Position numbers and translations under genes: made by a program
The notes under the pieces: generated by a model
Database searches by the model: none
Told to the model about the DNA's origin: nothing
Seen by the model: only the letters and a program-made list of their open reading frames with translations
Source of the DNA: Daphnia pulex
Lineage: Eukaryota; Arthropoda; Branchiopoda; Diplostraca; Daphniidae
DNA: 64,000 bases
NCBI RefSeq assembly: GCF_021134715.1
Contig: NC_060021.1
Coordinates: forward strand, 5,456,001 to 5,520,000
Reading direction: 5' to 3'
Shown here: positions 48,285 through 59,992 of the stretch, piece after piece
Layout: each line of letters begins with the position of its first letter
Numbering within the stretch: the stretch's first letter is position 1

Positions 48285-48357
48285 GGTACTATGGCTTAGA
48301 TGGCAAAGCGCCTGCCTAGTGAGCAGGATATCACGAGTTCGAGTCTCGTTGGGGCCT
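48285..48357 (+). tRNA. tRNA-Thr(AGU)-like, copy 65
   Basis: Class H; anticodon loop CTAGTGA. Confidence 0.45.
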
Positions 48358-48771
48358 GTAAGAAATGTCATCATAATTATCCCGTGTCTCTTAGAAAACA
48401 GAAAAAGAACTGATAGAATCGATAAATTAAGTTCTATTTTAGCGCAGAATACCGTTAAATTGCTAGTTATAATGATTATTTTCTTGGTAGTCTAATTTTG
48501 ACTGCCTACTCGGGCACAATTCCATAGGTATTTTCCATGCTGATATTTAAACACCAAATCATAATAACTAATTGTGCAGCATGGATCTGCTCTTCCTAGT
48601 AAGAGACCAGGACTCGTAGTATCGTTGAAAATCTCGTTGATTTTTTTTTTGTAAATTGTTCTTTGTGCTTTGGAACAGTTGGGAACTTTAAAATAGAAGT
48701 AATCAATTGTTAAACTGCTGTTGTGACGTCATGACCACTTTTGAAATTGTTGTCCTATGAAGCTGTTTTGT

Positions 48772-48844
48772 GGTCCTATGGGTTAAATGGCAAAGCGCCA
48801 GCCTAGTATGCAGGATATCACGAGTTCGAGTCTCGTTGGGACCT
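48772..48844 (+). tRNA. tRNA-Thr(AGU)-like, copy 66
   Basis: Class G; anticodon loop CTAGTAT. Confidence 0.4.
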
Positions 48845-49255
48845 GTAAGAAATGTCATCATCATCATCCCGTGTCTCTTAGAAAACAGAAAAAGAACTGA
48901 AAGAATCGTTAAAATAAGTTCTATTTTAGCGCAGAATACCGTTAAAATGCTAGTTATAATGATTATTTTCTTGGTTGTCTAATTTTGACTGCCTACTCGG
49001 GCACAATTCCATAGGTATTTTCCATGCTGATATTTAAACACCAAATCATAATAACTAATTGTGCAGCATGGATCTGCTCTTCCTAGTAAGAGACCAGGAC
49101 TCGTAGTATCGTTGAAAATCTCGTTGATTTTTTTGTAAATTGTTCTTTGTGCTGTGGAACAGTTGGGAACTTTAAAATAGAAGTAATCAATTGTAAAACT
49201 GCTGTTGTGACGTCATGACCACTTTTGCAATTGTTGTCCTATGAAGATGTTTTAT

Positions 49256-49328
49256 GGTACTATGGCTTAGATGGCAAAGCGCCTGCCTAGTAAGCAGGAT
49301 ATCACGAGTTCGAGTCTCATTGGGACCT
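49256..49328 (+). tRNA. tRNA-Thr(AGU)-like, copy 67
   Basis: Class F. Confidence 0.5.
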
Positions 49329-49550
49329 GTAAGAAATGTCATCATAATCATCCCGTGTCTCTTAGAAAACAGAAAAAGAACTGATAGAATCGATAAATTA
49401 AGTTCTATTTTAGCGCAGAATACCGTTAAATTGCTAGTTATAATGATTATTTTCTTGGTAGTCTAATTTTGACTGCCTACTCGGGCACAATTCCATAGGT
49501 ATTTTCCATGCTGATATTTAAACACCAAATCATAATAACTAATTGTGCTG

Positions 49551-49665
49551 CATGGATCTGCTCTTCCTAGTAAGAGACCAGGACTCGTAGTATCGTTGAA
49601 AATCTCGTTGATTTTTTTGTAAATTGTTCTTTGTGCTGTGGAACAGTTGGGAACTTTAAAATAGA
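49551..49665 (+). ncRNA. Putative small-RNA-like block of the array unit (representative)
   Basis: This is the representative of a block present in every unit with very few changes. CTCTT (49561-49565) pairs with AAGAG (49572-49576). GTAGTATC (49587-49594) equals the branch-site-pairing stretch of U2 snRNA. AAAATC/GATTTT (49599-49615) forms a hairpin running into T7 (49612-49618). AATTGTTC/GAACAGTT (49622-49648) forms an 8-pair hairpin, and CTTTAAAATAGA (49654-49665) resembles a metazoan snRNA 3' box. GATTTTTTTG resembles an Sm site, and CTA|GTAAGAG resembles a 5' splice donor. Whether it is transcribed is unknown; it could equally be a decayed tRNA half or satellite sequence. Confidence 0.25.
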
Positions 49666-49691
49666 AGTAATCAATTGTAAAACTGCTGTTG

Positions 49692-49699
49692 TGACGTCA
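49692..49699. promoter_or_regulatory. CRE/ATF-type palindrome upstream of each tRNA (representative)
   Basis: TGACGTCA starts 48 bp before the tRNA-like start. It is kept in almost all units (exceptions include GAAGTCA near 16095 and GATGTCA near 38068). It matches the full CREB/ATF palindrome; function is not shown. Confidence 0.4.
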
Positions 49700-49739
49700 T
49701 GACCACTTTTGAAATTGTTGTCCTATGAAGCTGTTTTGT

Positions 49740-49812
49740 GGTACTATGGCTTAGATGGCAAAGCGCCTGCCTAGTGAGCAGGATATCACGAGTTCGAGTC
49801 TCGTTGGGGCCT
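49740..49812 (+). tRNA. tRNA-Thr(AGU)-like, copy 68
   Basis: Class H; anticodon loop CTAGTGA as in copy 65. Confidence 0.45.
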
Positions 49813-50223
49813 GTAAGAAATGTCATCATAATTATCCCGTGTCTCTTAGAAAACAGAAAAAGAACTGATAGAATCGATAAATTAAGTTCTATTTTAGCGC
49901 AGAATACCGTTAAATTGCTAGTTATAATGATTATTTTCTTGGTAGTCTAATTTTGACTGCCTACTCGGGCACAATTCCATAGGTATTTTCCATGCTGATA
50001 TTTAAACACCAAATCATAATAACTAATTGTGCAGCATGGATCTGCTCTTCCTAGTAAGAGACCAGGACTCGTAGTATCGTTGAAAATCTCGTTGATTTTT
50101 TTGTAAATTGTTCTTTGTGCTGTGGAACAGTTGGGAACTTTAAAATAGAAGTAATCAATTGTAAAACTGCTGTTGTGACGTCATGACCACTTTTGCAATT
50201 GTTGTCCTATGAAGATGTTTTAT

Positions 50224-50296
50224 GGTACTATGGCTTAGATGGCAAAGCGCCTGCCTAGTAAGCAGGATATCACGAGTTCGAGTCTCATTGGGACCT
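50224..50296 (+). tRNA. tRNA-Thr(AGU)-like, copy 69
   Basis: Class F. Confidence 0.5.
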
Positions 50297-50707
50297 GTAA
50301 GAAATGTCATCATAATCATCCCGTGTCTCTTAGAAAACAGAAAAAGAACTGAGAGAATCGTTAAAATAAGTTCTATTTTAGCGCAGAATACCGTTAAATT
50401 GCTAGTTATAATGATTATTTTCTTGGTAGTCTAATTTTGACTGCCTACTCGGCCACAATTCCATAGGTATTTTCCATGCTGATATTTAAACACCAAATCA
50501 TAATAACTAATTGTGCTGCATGGATCTGCTCTTCCTAGTAAGAGACCAGGACTCGTAGTATCGTTGAAAATCTCGTTGATTTTTTTGTAAATTGTTCTTT
50601 GTGCTGTGGAACAGTTGGGAACTTTAAAATAGAAGTAATCAATTGTAAAACTGCTGTTGTGACGTCATGACCACTTTTGAAATTGTTGTCCTATGAAGCT
50701 GTTTTGT

Positions 50708-50780
50708 GGTACTATGGCTTAGATGGCAAAGCGCCTGCCTAGTAAGCAGGAGATCACGAGTTCGAGTCTCGTTGGGGCCT
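50708..50780 (+). tRNA. tRNA-Thr(AGU)-like, copy 70
   Basis: Class H, variable loop AGATC. Confidence 0.55.
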
Positions 50781-51194
50781 GTAAGAAATGTCATCATAAT
50801 TATCCCGTGTCTCTTAGAAAACAGAAAAAGAACTGATAGAATCGATAAATTAAGTTCTATTTTAGCGCAGAATACCGTTAAATTGCTAGTTATAATGATT
50901 ATTTTCTTGGTAGTCTAATTTTGACTGCCTACTCGGGCACAATTCCATAGGTATTTTCCATGCTGATATTTAAACACCAAATCATAATAACTAATTGTGC
51001 AGCATGGATCTGCTCTTCCTAGTAAGAGACCAGGACTCGTAGTATCGTTGAAAATCTCGTTGATTTTTTTTTTGTAAATTGTTCTTTGTGCTTTGGAACA
51101 GTTGGGAACTTTAAAATAGAAGTAATCAATTGTTAAACTGCTGTTGTGACGTCATGACCACTTTTGAAATTGTTGTCCTTTGAAGCTGTTTTGT

Positions 51195-51267
51195 GGTCCT
51201 ATGGGTTAAATGGCAAAGCGCCAGCCTAGTAAGCAGGATATCACGAGTTCGAGTCTCGTTGGGACCT
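51195..51267 (+). tRNA. tRNA-Thr(AGU)-like, copy 71
   Basis: Class G. Confidence 0.45.
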
Positions 51268-51678
51268 GTAAGAAATGTCATCATCATCATCCCGTGTCTC
51301 TTAGAAAACAGAAAAAGAACTGAAAGAATCGTTAAAATAAGTTCTATTTTAGCGCAGAATACCGTTAAAATGCTAGTTATAATGATTATTTTCTTGGTAG
51401 TCTAATTTTGACTGCCTACTCGGGCACAATTCCATAGGTATTTTCCATGCTGATATTTAAACACCAAATCATAATAACTAATTGTGCAGCATGGATCTGC
51501 TCTTCCTAGTAAGAGACCAGGACTCGTAGTATCGTTGAAAATCTCGTTGATTTTTTTGTAAATTGTTCTTTGTGCTGTGGAACAGTTGGGAACTTTAAAA
51601 TAGAAGTAATCAATTGTAAAACTGCTGTTGTGACGTCATGACCACTTTTGCAATTGTTGTCCTATGAAGATGTTTTGT

Positions 51679-51751
51679 GGTACTATGGCTTAGATGGCAA
51701 AGCGCCTGCCTAGTAAGCAGGATATCACGAGTTCGAGTCTCATTGGGACCT
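51679..51751 (+). tRNA. tRNA-Thr(AGU)-like, copy 72
   Basis: Class F. Confidence 0.5.
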
Positions 51752-52165
51752 GTAAGAAATGTCATCATAATCATCCCGTGTCTCTTAGAAAACAGAAAAA
51801 GAACTGAGAGAATCGTTAAAATAAGTTCTATTTTAGCGCAGAATACCGTTAAATTGCTAGTTATAATGATTATTTTCTTGGTAGTCTAATTTTGACTGCC
51901 TACTCGGGCACAATTCCATAGGTATTTTCCATGCTGATATTTAAACACCAAATCATAATAACTAATTGTGCAGCATGGATCTGCTCTTCCTAGTAAGAGA
52001 CCAGGACTCGTAGTATCGTTGAAAATCTCGTTGATTTTTTTTTTGTAAATTGTTCTTTGTGCTTTGGAACAGTTGGGAACTTTAAAATAGAAGTAATCAA
52101 TTGTTAAACTGCTGTTGTGACGTCATGACCACTTTTGAAATTGTTGTCCTATGAAGCTGTTTCGT

Positions 52166-52238
52166 GGTCCTATGGGTTAAATGGCAAAGCGCCAGCCTAG
52201 TAAGCAGGATATCACGAGTTCGAGTCTCGTTGGGACCT
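52166..52238 (+). tRNA. tRNA-Thr(AGU)-like, copy 73
   Basis: Class G. Confidence 0.45.
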
Positions 52239-52649
52239 GTAAGAAATGTCATCATCATCATCCCGTGTCTCTTAGAAAACAGAAAAAGAACTGAAAGAAT
52301 CGTTAAAATAAGTTCTATTTTAGCGCAGAATACCGTTAAAATGCTAGTTATAATGATTATTTTCTTGGTAGTCTAATTTTGACTGCCTACTCGGGCACAA
52401 TTCCATAGGTATTTTCCATGCTGATATTTAAACACCAAATCATAATAACTAATTGTGCAGCATGGATCTGCTCTTCCTAGTAAGAGACCAGGACTCGTAG
52501 TATCGTTGAAAATCTCGTTGATTTTTTTGTAAATTGTTCTTTGTGCTGTGGAACAGTTGGGAACTTTAAAATAGAAGTAATCAATTGTAAAACTGCTGTT
52601 GTGACGTCATGACCACTTTTGCAATTGTTGTCCTATGAAGATGTTTTGT

Positions 52650-52722
52650 GGTACTATGGCTTAGATGGCAAAGCGCCTGCCTAGTAAGCAGGATATCACG
52701 AGTTCGAGTCTCATTGGGACCT
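52650..52722 (+). tRNA. tRNA-Thr(AGU)-like, copy 74
   Basis: Class F. Confidence 0.5.
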
Positions 52723-53133
52723 GTAAGAAATGTCATCATAATCATCCCGTGTCTCTTAGAAAACAGAAAAAGAACTGAGAGAATCGTTAAAATAAGTTCT
52801 ATTTTAGTGCAGAATACCGTTAAATTGCTAGTTATAATGATTATTTTCTTGGTAGTCTAATTTTGACTGCCTACTCGGGCACAATTCCATAGGTATTTTC
52901 CATGCTGAAATTTAAACACCAAATCATAATAACTAATTGTGCTGCATGGATCTGCTCTTCCTAGTAAGAGACCAGGACTCGTAGTATCGTTGAAAATCTC
53001 GTTGATTTTTTTGTAAATTGTTCTTTGTGCTGTGGAACAGTTGGGAACTTTAAAATAGAAGTAATCAATTGTAAAACTGCTGTTGTGACGTCATGACCAC
53101 TTTTGAAATTGTTGTCCTATGAAGCTGTTTTGT

Positions 53134-53206
53134 GGTACTATGGCTTAGATGGCAAAGCGCCTGCCTAGTAAGCAGGATATCACGAGTTCGAGTCTCATTG
53201 GGGCCT
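53134..53206 (+). tRNA. tRNA-Thr(AGU)-like, copy 75
   Basis: Class H that also carries the class F T-stem change CTCAT, so it looks like an H/F recombinant. Confidence 0.4.
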
Positions 53207-53617
53207 GTAAGAAATGTCATCATAATTATCCCGTGTCTCTTAGAAAACAGAAAAAGAACTGATAGAATCGATAAATTAAGTTCTATTTTAGCGCAGAATA
53301 CCGTTAAATTGCTAGTTATAATGATTATTTTCTTGGTAGTCTAATTTTGACTGCCTACTCGGGCACAATTCCATAGGTATTTTCCATGCTGATATTTAAA
53401 CACCAAATCATAATAACTAATTGTGCAGCATGGATCTGCTCTTCCTAGTAAGAGACCAGGACTCGTAGTATCGTTGAAAATCTCGTTGATTTTTTTGTAA
53501 ATTGTTCTTTGTGCTGTGGAACAGTTGGGAACTTTAAAATAGAAGTAATCAATTGTAAAACTGCTGTTGTGACGTCATGACCACTTTTGCAATTGTTGTC
53601 CTATGAAGATGTTTTGT

Positions 53618-53690
53618 GGTACTATGGCTTAGATGGCAAAGCGCCTGCCTAGTAAGCAGGAGATCACGAGTTCGAGTCTCATTGGGACCT
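53618..53690 (+). tRNA. tRNA-Thr(AGU)-like, copy 76
   Basis: Class F, variable loop AGATC. Confidence 0.5.
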
Positions 53691-54101
53691 GTAAGAAATG
53701 TCATCATAATCATCCCGTGTCTCTTAGAAAACAGAGAAAGAACTGATAGAATCGTTAAAATAAGTTCTATTTTAGCGCAGAATACCGTTAAATTGCTAGT
53801 TATAATGATTATTTTCTTGGTAGTCTAATTTTGACTGCCTACTCGGGCACAATTCCATAGGTATTTTCCATGCTGATATTTAAACACCAAATCATAATAA
53901 CTAATTGTGCTGCATGGATCTGCTCTTCCTAGTAAGAGACCAGGACTCGTAGTATCGTTGAAAATCTCGTTGATTTTTTTGTAAATTGTTCTTTGTGCTG
54001 TGGAACAGTTGGGAACTTTAAAATAGAAGTAATCAATTGTAAAACTGCTGTTGTGACGTCATGACCACTTTTGAAATTGTTGTCCTATGAAGCTGATTTG
54101 T

Positions 54102-54174
54102 GGTACTATGGCTTAGATGGCAAAGCGCCTGCCTAGTAAGCAGGAGATCACGAGTTCGAGTCTCGTTGGGGCCT
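54102..54174 (+). tRNA. tRNA-Thr(AGU)-like, copy 77
   Basis: Class H, variable loop AGATC. Confidence 0.5.
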
Positions 54175-54585
54175 GTAAGAAATGTCAACATAATTATCCC
54201 GTGTCTCTTAGAAAACAGAAAAAGAACTGATAGAATCGATAAATTAAGTTCTAATTTAGCGCAGAATACCGTTAAATTGCTAGTTATAATGATTATTTTC
54301 TTGGTAGTCTAATTTTGACTGCCTACTCGGGCACAATTCCATAGGTATTTTCCATGCTGATATTTAAACACCAAATCATAATAACTAATTGTTCAGCATG
54401 GATCTGCTCTTCCTAGTAAGAGACCAGGACTCGTAGTATCGTTGAAAATCTCGTTGATTTTTTTGTAAATTGTTCTTTGTGCTGTGGAACAGTTGGGAAA
54501 TTTAAAATAGAAGTAATCAATTGTTAAACTGCTATTGTGACGTCATGACCACTTTTGAAATTGTTGTCCTATGAAAAAAGTTTGT

Positions 54586-54658
54586 GGTCCTATGGGTTAG
54601 TTGGCAAAGCGCCTGCCTTGTAAGCAGGAGATCACGAGTTCGAGTCTCGTTGGTACCT
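54586..54658 (+). tRNA. tRNA-Thr(UGU)-like, copy 78
   Basis: Class C with 3' acceptor TGGTACC; the last UGU copy in the window. Confidence 0.45.
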
Positions 54659-55069
54659 GTAAGAAATGTCATCATAATCATCCCGTGTCTCTTAGAAAAC
54701 AGAAGAAGAACTGATAGAATCGTTAAAATAAATTTTATTTTAGCGCAGAATACCGTTAAATTGCTAGTTATAATGATTATTTTCTTGGTAGTCTAATTTT
54801 GACTGCCTACTCGGGCACAATTCCATAGGTATTTTCCATGCTGATATTTAAACACCAAATCATAATAACTAATTGTGCTGCATGGATCTGCTCTTCCTAG
54901 TAAGAGACCAGGACTCGTAGTATCGTTGAAAATCTCGTTGATTTTTTTGTAAATTGTTCTTTGTGCTGTGGAACAGTTGGGAACTTTAAAATAGAAGTAA
55001 TCAATTGTAAAACTGCTGTTGTGACGTCATGACCACTTTTGAAATTGTTGTCCTATGAAGCTGTTTTGT

Positions 55070-55142
55070 GGTACTATGGCTTAGATGGCAAAGCGCCTGC
55101 CTAGTAAGCAGGATATCACGAGTTCGAGTCTCGTTGGGACCT
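55070..55142 (+). tRNA. tRNA-Thr(AGU)-like, copy 79
   Basis: Class I, variable loop ATATC. Confidence 0.6.
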
Positions 55143-55556
55143 GTAAGAAATGTCATCATAATTATCCCGTGTCTCTTAGAAAACAGAAAAAGAACTGATA
55201 GAATCGATAAATTAAGTTCTATTTTAGCGCAGAATACCGTTAAATTGCTAGTTATAATGATTATTTTCTTGGTAGTCTAATTTTGACTGCCTACTCGGGC
55301 ACAATTCCATAGGTATTTTCCATGCTGATATTTAAACACCAAATCATAATAACTAATTGTGCAGCATGGATCTGCTCTTCCTAGTAAGAGACCAGGACTC
55401 GTAGTATCGTTGAAAATCTCGTTGATTTTTTTTTTGTAAATTGTTCTTTGTGCTTTGGAACAGTTGGGAACTTTAAAATAGAAGTAATCAATTGTTAAAC
55501 TGCTGTTGTGACGTCATGACCACTTTTGAAATTGTTGGCCTATGAAGCTGTTTTGT

Positions 55557-55629
55557 GGTCCTATGGGTTAAATGGCAAAGCGCCTGCCTAGTAAGCAGGA
55601 TATCACGAGTTCGAGTCTCGTTGGGACCT
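55557..55629 (+). tRNA. tRNA-Thr(AGU)-like, copy 80
   Basis: Acceptor, anticodon and T stems are paired; only G11-G24 is off. A class G relative with a repaired-looking anticodon stem. Confidence 0.65.
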
Positions 55630-56040
55630 GTAAGAAATGTCATCATCATCATCCCGTGTCTCTTAGAAAACAGAAAAAGAACTGAAAGAATCGTTAAAAT
55701 AAGTTCTATTTTAGCGCAGAATACCGTTAAAATGCTAGTTATAATGATTATTTTCTTGGTAGTCTAATTTTGACTGCCTACTCGGGCACAATTCCATAGG
55801 TATTTTCCATGCTGATATTTAAACACCAAATCATAATAACTAATTGTGCAGCATGGATCTGCTCTTCCTAGTAAGAGACTAGGACTCGTAGTATCGTTGA
55901 AAATCTCGTTGATTTTTTTGTAAATTGTTCTTTGTGCTGTGGAACAGTTGGGAACTTTAAAATAGAAGTAATCAATTGTAAAACTGCTGTTGTGACGTCA
56001 TGACCACTTTTGCAATTGTTGTCCTATGAAGATGTTTTGT

Positions 56041-56113
56041 GGTACTATGGCTTAGATGGCAAAGCGCCTGCCTAGTAAGCAGGATATCACGAGTTCGAGT
56101 CTCGTTGGGACCT
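56041..56113 (+). tRNA. tRNA-Thr(AGU)-like, copy 81
   Basis: Class I, variable loop ATATC. Confidence 0.6.
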
Positions 56114-56527
56114 GTAAGAAATGTCATCATAATCATCCCGTGTCTCTTAGAAAACAGAAAAAGAACTGAGAGAATCGTTAAAATAAGTTCTATTTTAGCG
56201 CAGAATACCGTTAAATTGCTAGTTATAATGATTATTTTCTTGGTAGTCTAATTTTGACTGCCTACTCGGGCACAATTCCATAGGTATTTTCCATGCTGAT
56301 ATTTAAACACCAAATCATAATAACTAATTGTGCAGCATGGATCTGCTCTTCCTAGTAAGAGACCAGGACTCGTAGTATCGTTGAAAATCTCGTTGATTTT
56401 TTTTTTGTAAATTGTTCTTTGTGCTTTGGAACAGTTTTGAACTTTAAAATAGAAGTAATCAATTGTTAAACTGCTGTTGTGACGTCATGACCACTTTTGA
56501 AATTGTTGTCCTATGAAGCTGTTTCGT

Positions 56528-56600
56528 GGTCCTATGGGTTAAATGGCAAAGCGCCAGCCTAGTAAGTAGGAGATCACGAGTTCGAGTCTCGTTGGGACCT
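56528..56600 (+). tRNA. tRNA-Thr(AGU)-like, copy 82
   Basis: Class G with anticodon-stem 3' strand GTAGG. Confidence 0.4.
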
Positions 56601-57014
56601 GTAAAAAATGTCATCATCATCATCCCGTGTCTCTTAGAAAACAGAAAAAGAACTGAAAGAATCGTTAAAATAAGTTCTATTTTAGCGCAGAATACCGTTA
56701 AAATGCTAGTTATAATGATTATTTTCTTGGTAGTCTAATTTTGACTGCCTACTCGGGCACAATTCCGTAGGTATTTTCCATGCTGATATTTAAACACCAA
56801 ATCATAATAACTAATTGTGCAGCATGGATCTGCTCTTCCTAGTAAGAGACCAGGACTCGTAGTATCGTTGAAAATCTCGTTGATTTTTTTTTTGTAAATT
56901 GTTCTTTGTGCTTTGGAACAGTTTTGAACTTTAAAATAGAAGTAATCAATTGTTAAACTGCTGTTGTGACGTCATGACCACTTTTGAAATTGTTGTCCTA
57001 TGAAGCTGTTTCGT

Positions 57015-57087
57015 GGTCCTATGGGTTAAATGGCAAAGCGCCAGCCTAGTAAGCAGGAGATCACGAGTTCGAGTCTCGTTGGGACCT
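57015..57087 (+). tRNA. tRNA-Thr(AGU)-like, copy 83
   Basis: Class G. Confidence 0.45.
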
Positions 57088-57498
57088 GTAAGAAATGTCA
57101 TCATAATCATCCCGTGTCTCTTAGAAAACAGAAAAAGAACTGAAAGAATCGTTAAAATAAGTTCTATTTTAGCGCAGAATACCGTTAAAATGCTAGTTAT
57201 AATGATTATTTTCTTGGTAGTCTAATTTTGACTGCCTACTCGGGCACAATTCCGTAGGTATTTTCCATGCTGATATTTAAACACCAAATCATAATAACTA
57301 ATTGTGCAGCATGGATCTGCTCTTCCTAGTAAGAGACCAGGACTCGTAGTATCGTTGAAAATCTCGTTGATTTTTTTGTAAATTGTTCTTTGTGCTGTGG
57401 AACAGTTGGGAACTTTAAAATAGAAGTAATCAATTGTAAAACTGCTGTTGTGACGTCATGACCACTTTTGCAATTGTTGTCCTATGAAGATGTTTTGT

Positions 57499-57571
57499 GG
57501 TACTATGGCTTAGATGGCAAAGCGCCTGCCTAGTAAGCAGGATATCACGAGTTCGAGTCTCATTGGGACCT
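57499..57571 (+). tRNA. tRNA-Thr(AGU)-like, copy 84
   Basis: Class F. Confidence 0.5.
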
Positions 57572-57982
57572 GTAAGAAATGTCATCATAATCATCCCGTG
57601 TCTCTTAGAAAACAGAGAAAGAACTGATAGAATCGTTAAAATAAGTTCTATTTTAGCGCAGAATACCGTTAAAATGCTAGTTATAATGATTATTTTCTTG
57701 GTAGTCTAATTTTGACTGCCTACTCGGGCACAATTCCATAGGTATTTTCCATGCTGATATTTAAACACCAAATCATAATAACTAATTGTGCTGCATGGAT
57801 CTGCTCTTCCCAGTAAGAGACCAGGACTCGTAGTATCGTTGAAAATCTCGTTGATTTTTTTGTAAATTGTTCTTTGTGCTGTGGAACAGTTGGGAACTTT
57901 AAAATAGAAGTAATCAATTGTAAAACTGCTGTTGTGACGTCATGACCACTTTTGAAATTGTTGTCCTATGTAGCTGTTTTGT

Positions 57983-58055
57983 GGTACTATGGCTTAGATG
58001 GCAAAGCGCCTGCCTAGTAAGCAGGATATCACGAGTTCGAGTCTCGTTGGGGCCT
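57983..58055 (+). tRNA. tRNA-Thr(AGU)-like, copy 85
   Basis: Class H. Confidence 0.5.
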
Positions 58056-58466
58056 GTAAGAAATGTCATCATAATTATCCCGTGTCTCTTAGTAAACAGA
58101 AAAAGAACTGATAGAATCGATAAATTAAGTTCTATTTTAGCGCAGAATACCGTTAAATTGCTAGTTATAATGATTATTTTCTTGGTAGTCTAATTTTGAC
58201 TGCCTACTCGGGCACAATTCCATAGGTATTTTCCATGCTGATATTTAAACACCAAATCATAATAACTAATTGTGCAGCATGGATCTGCTCTTCCTAGTAA
58301 GAGACCAGGACTCGTAGTATCGTTGAAAATCTCGTTGATTTTTTTGTAAATTGTTCTTTGTGCTGTGGAACAGTTGGGAACTTTAAAATAGAAGTAATCA
58401 ATTGTAAAACTGCTGTTGTGACGTCATGACCACTTTTGCAATTGTTGTCCTATGAAGATGTTTTAT

Positions 58467-58539
58467 GGTACTATGGCTTAGATGGCAAAGCGCCTGCCTA
58501 GTAAGCAGGATATCACGAGTTCGAGTCTCATTGGGACCT
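58467..58539 (+). tRNA. tRNA-Thr(AGU)-like, copy 86
   Basis: Class F. Confidence 0.5.
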
Positions 58540-58950
58540 GTAAGAAATGTCGTCATAATCATCCCGTGTCTCTCAGAAAACAGAAAAAGAACTGAGAGAA
58601 TCGTTAAAATAAGTTCTATTTTAGCGCAGAATACCGTTAAATTGCTAGTTATAATGATTATTTTCTTGGTAGTCTAATTTTGACTGCCTACTCGGGCACA
58701 ATTCCATAGGTATTTTCCATGCTGATATTTAATTACCAAATCATAATAACTAATTGTGCTGCATGGATCTGCTCTTCCTAGTAAGAGACCAGGACTCGTA
58801 GTATCGTTGAAAATCTCGTTGATTTTTTTGTAAATTGTTCTTTGTGCTGTGGAACAGTTGGGAACTTTAAAATAGAAGTAATCAATTGTAAAACTGCTGT
58901 TGTGACGTCATGACCACTTTTGAAATTGTTGTTCTATGAAACTGTTTTGT

Positions 58951-59023
58951 GGTCCTATGGGTTAGATGGCAAAGCGCCTGCCTAGTAAGCAGGAGATCAC
59001 GAGATCGAGTCTCGTTGGGACCT
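58951..59023 (+). tRNA. tRNA-Thr(AGU)-like, copy 87
   Basis: The acceptor is fully paired; G11-G24 mismatch and an altered B box (AGATCGAG). Confidence 0.45.
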
Positions 59024-59435
59024 GTAATAAATGTCATCATAATCATCCCGTGTCTCTTAGAAAACAGAAAAAGAACTGATAGAATCGTCAAAATAAGTTC
59101 TATTTTAGCGCAGAATACCGTTAAATTGCTAGCTATAATAATTATTTTCTAGGTTATCTAATTTTGACTGCCTACTCGGGCACAATTCCATAGGTATTTT
59201 CCGTGCTGAAATTTAAACACCAAATCATAATAAATAATTGTGCTGCATGGATCTGCTCTTCCTAGTAAGAGACCAGGACTCGTAGTATCGTTGAAAATCT
59301 CGTTGATTTTTTTTTGTAAATTGTTCTTTGTGCTTTGGAAAAGTTGGGAACTTTAAAATAGAAGTAATCAATTGTTAAACTGCTGTTGTGACGTCATGAC
59401 CACTTTTTTAATTGTTGTCCTATGAAAAGTTCTTT

Positions 59436-59508
59436 GGTCCTATGGCTAAGATGGCAAATCGCCTGCCTAGTAAGCAGGAGATCACGAGTTCGAGTCTCGT
59501 TGGGACCT
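59436..59508 (+). tRNA. tRNA-Thr(AGU)-like, copy 88
   Basis: The acceptor is fully paired; the D arm is altered (GCTA against AATC). Confidence 0.5.
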
Positions 59509-59919
59509 GTAAAAAGTGTCATCATCATCATCCCGTGTCTCTTAGAAAACAGAAAAAGAACTGAAAGAATCGTTAAAATAAGTTCTATTTTAGAGCAGAA
59601 TACCGTTAAATTGCTAGTTATAATGATTATTTTCTTGGTAGTCTAATTTTGACTGCCTACTCGGGCACAATTCCATAGGTATTTTCCATGCTGAAATTTA
59701 AACACCAAATCATAATAACTAATTGTGCTGCATGGATCTGTTCTTCCTAGTAAGAGACCAGGACTCGTAGTAACGTTGAAAATCTGGTTGATTTTTTTGT
59801 AAATTGTTCTTTGTGATGTGGAACAGTTGGCAACTTTAAAATAGAAGTAATCAATTGTAAAACTGCTCTTGTGACGTCATGACCACTTTTGAAATTGTTG
59901 TCCTATGAAGCTGTATTGT

Positions 59920-59992
59920 TGTCCTATGGCTTCGATGGCAAAGCGCCTGCACACTAAGCAGGAGATCACGAGTTCGAGTCTCGTTGGGACAT
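59920..59992 (+). pseudogene. Degenerate tRNA-Thr-like, copy 89
   Basis: G1 and C72 are lost, and the anticodon loop is ACACTAA without the invariant U33. Confidence 0.6.
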
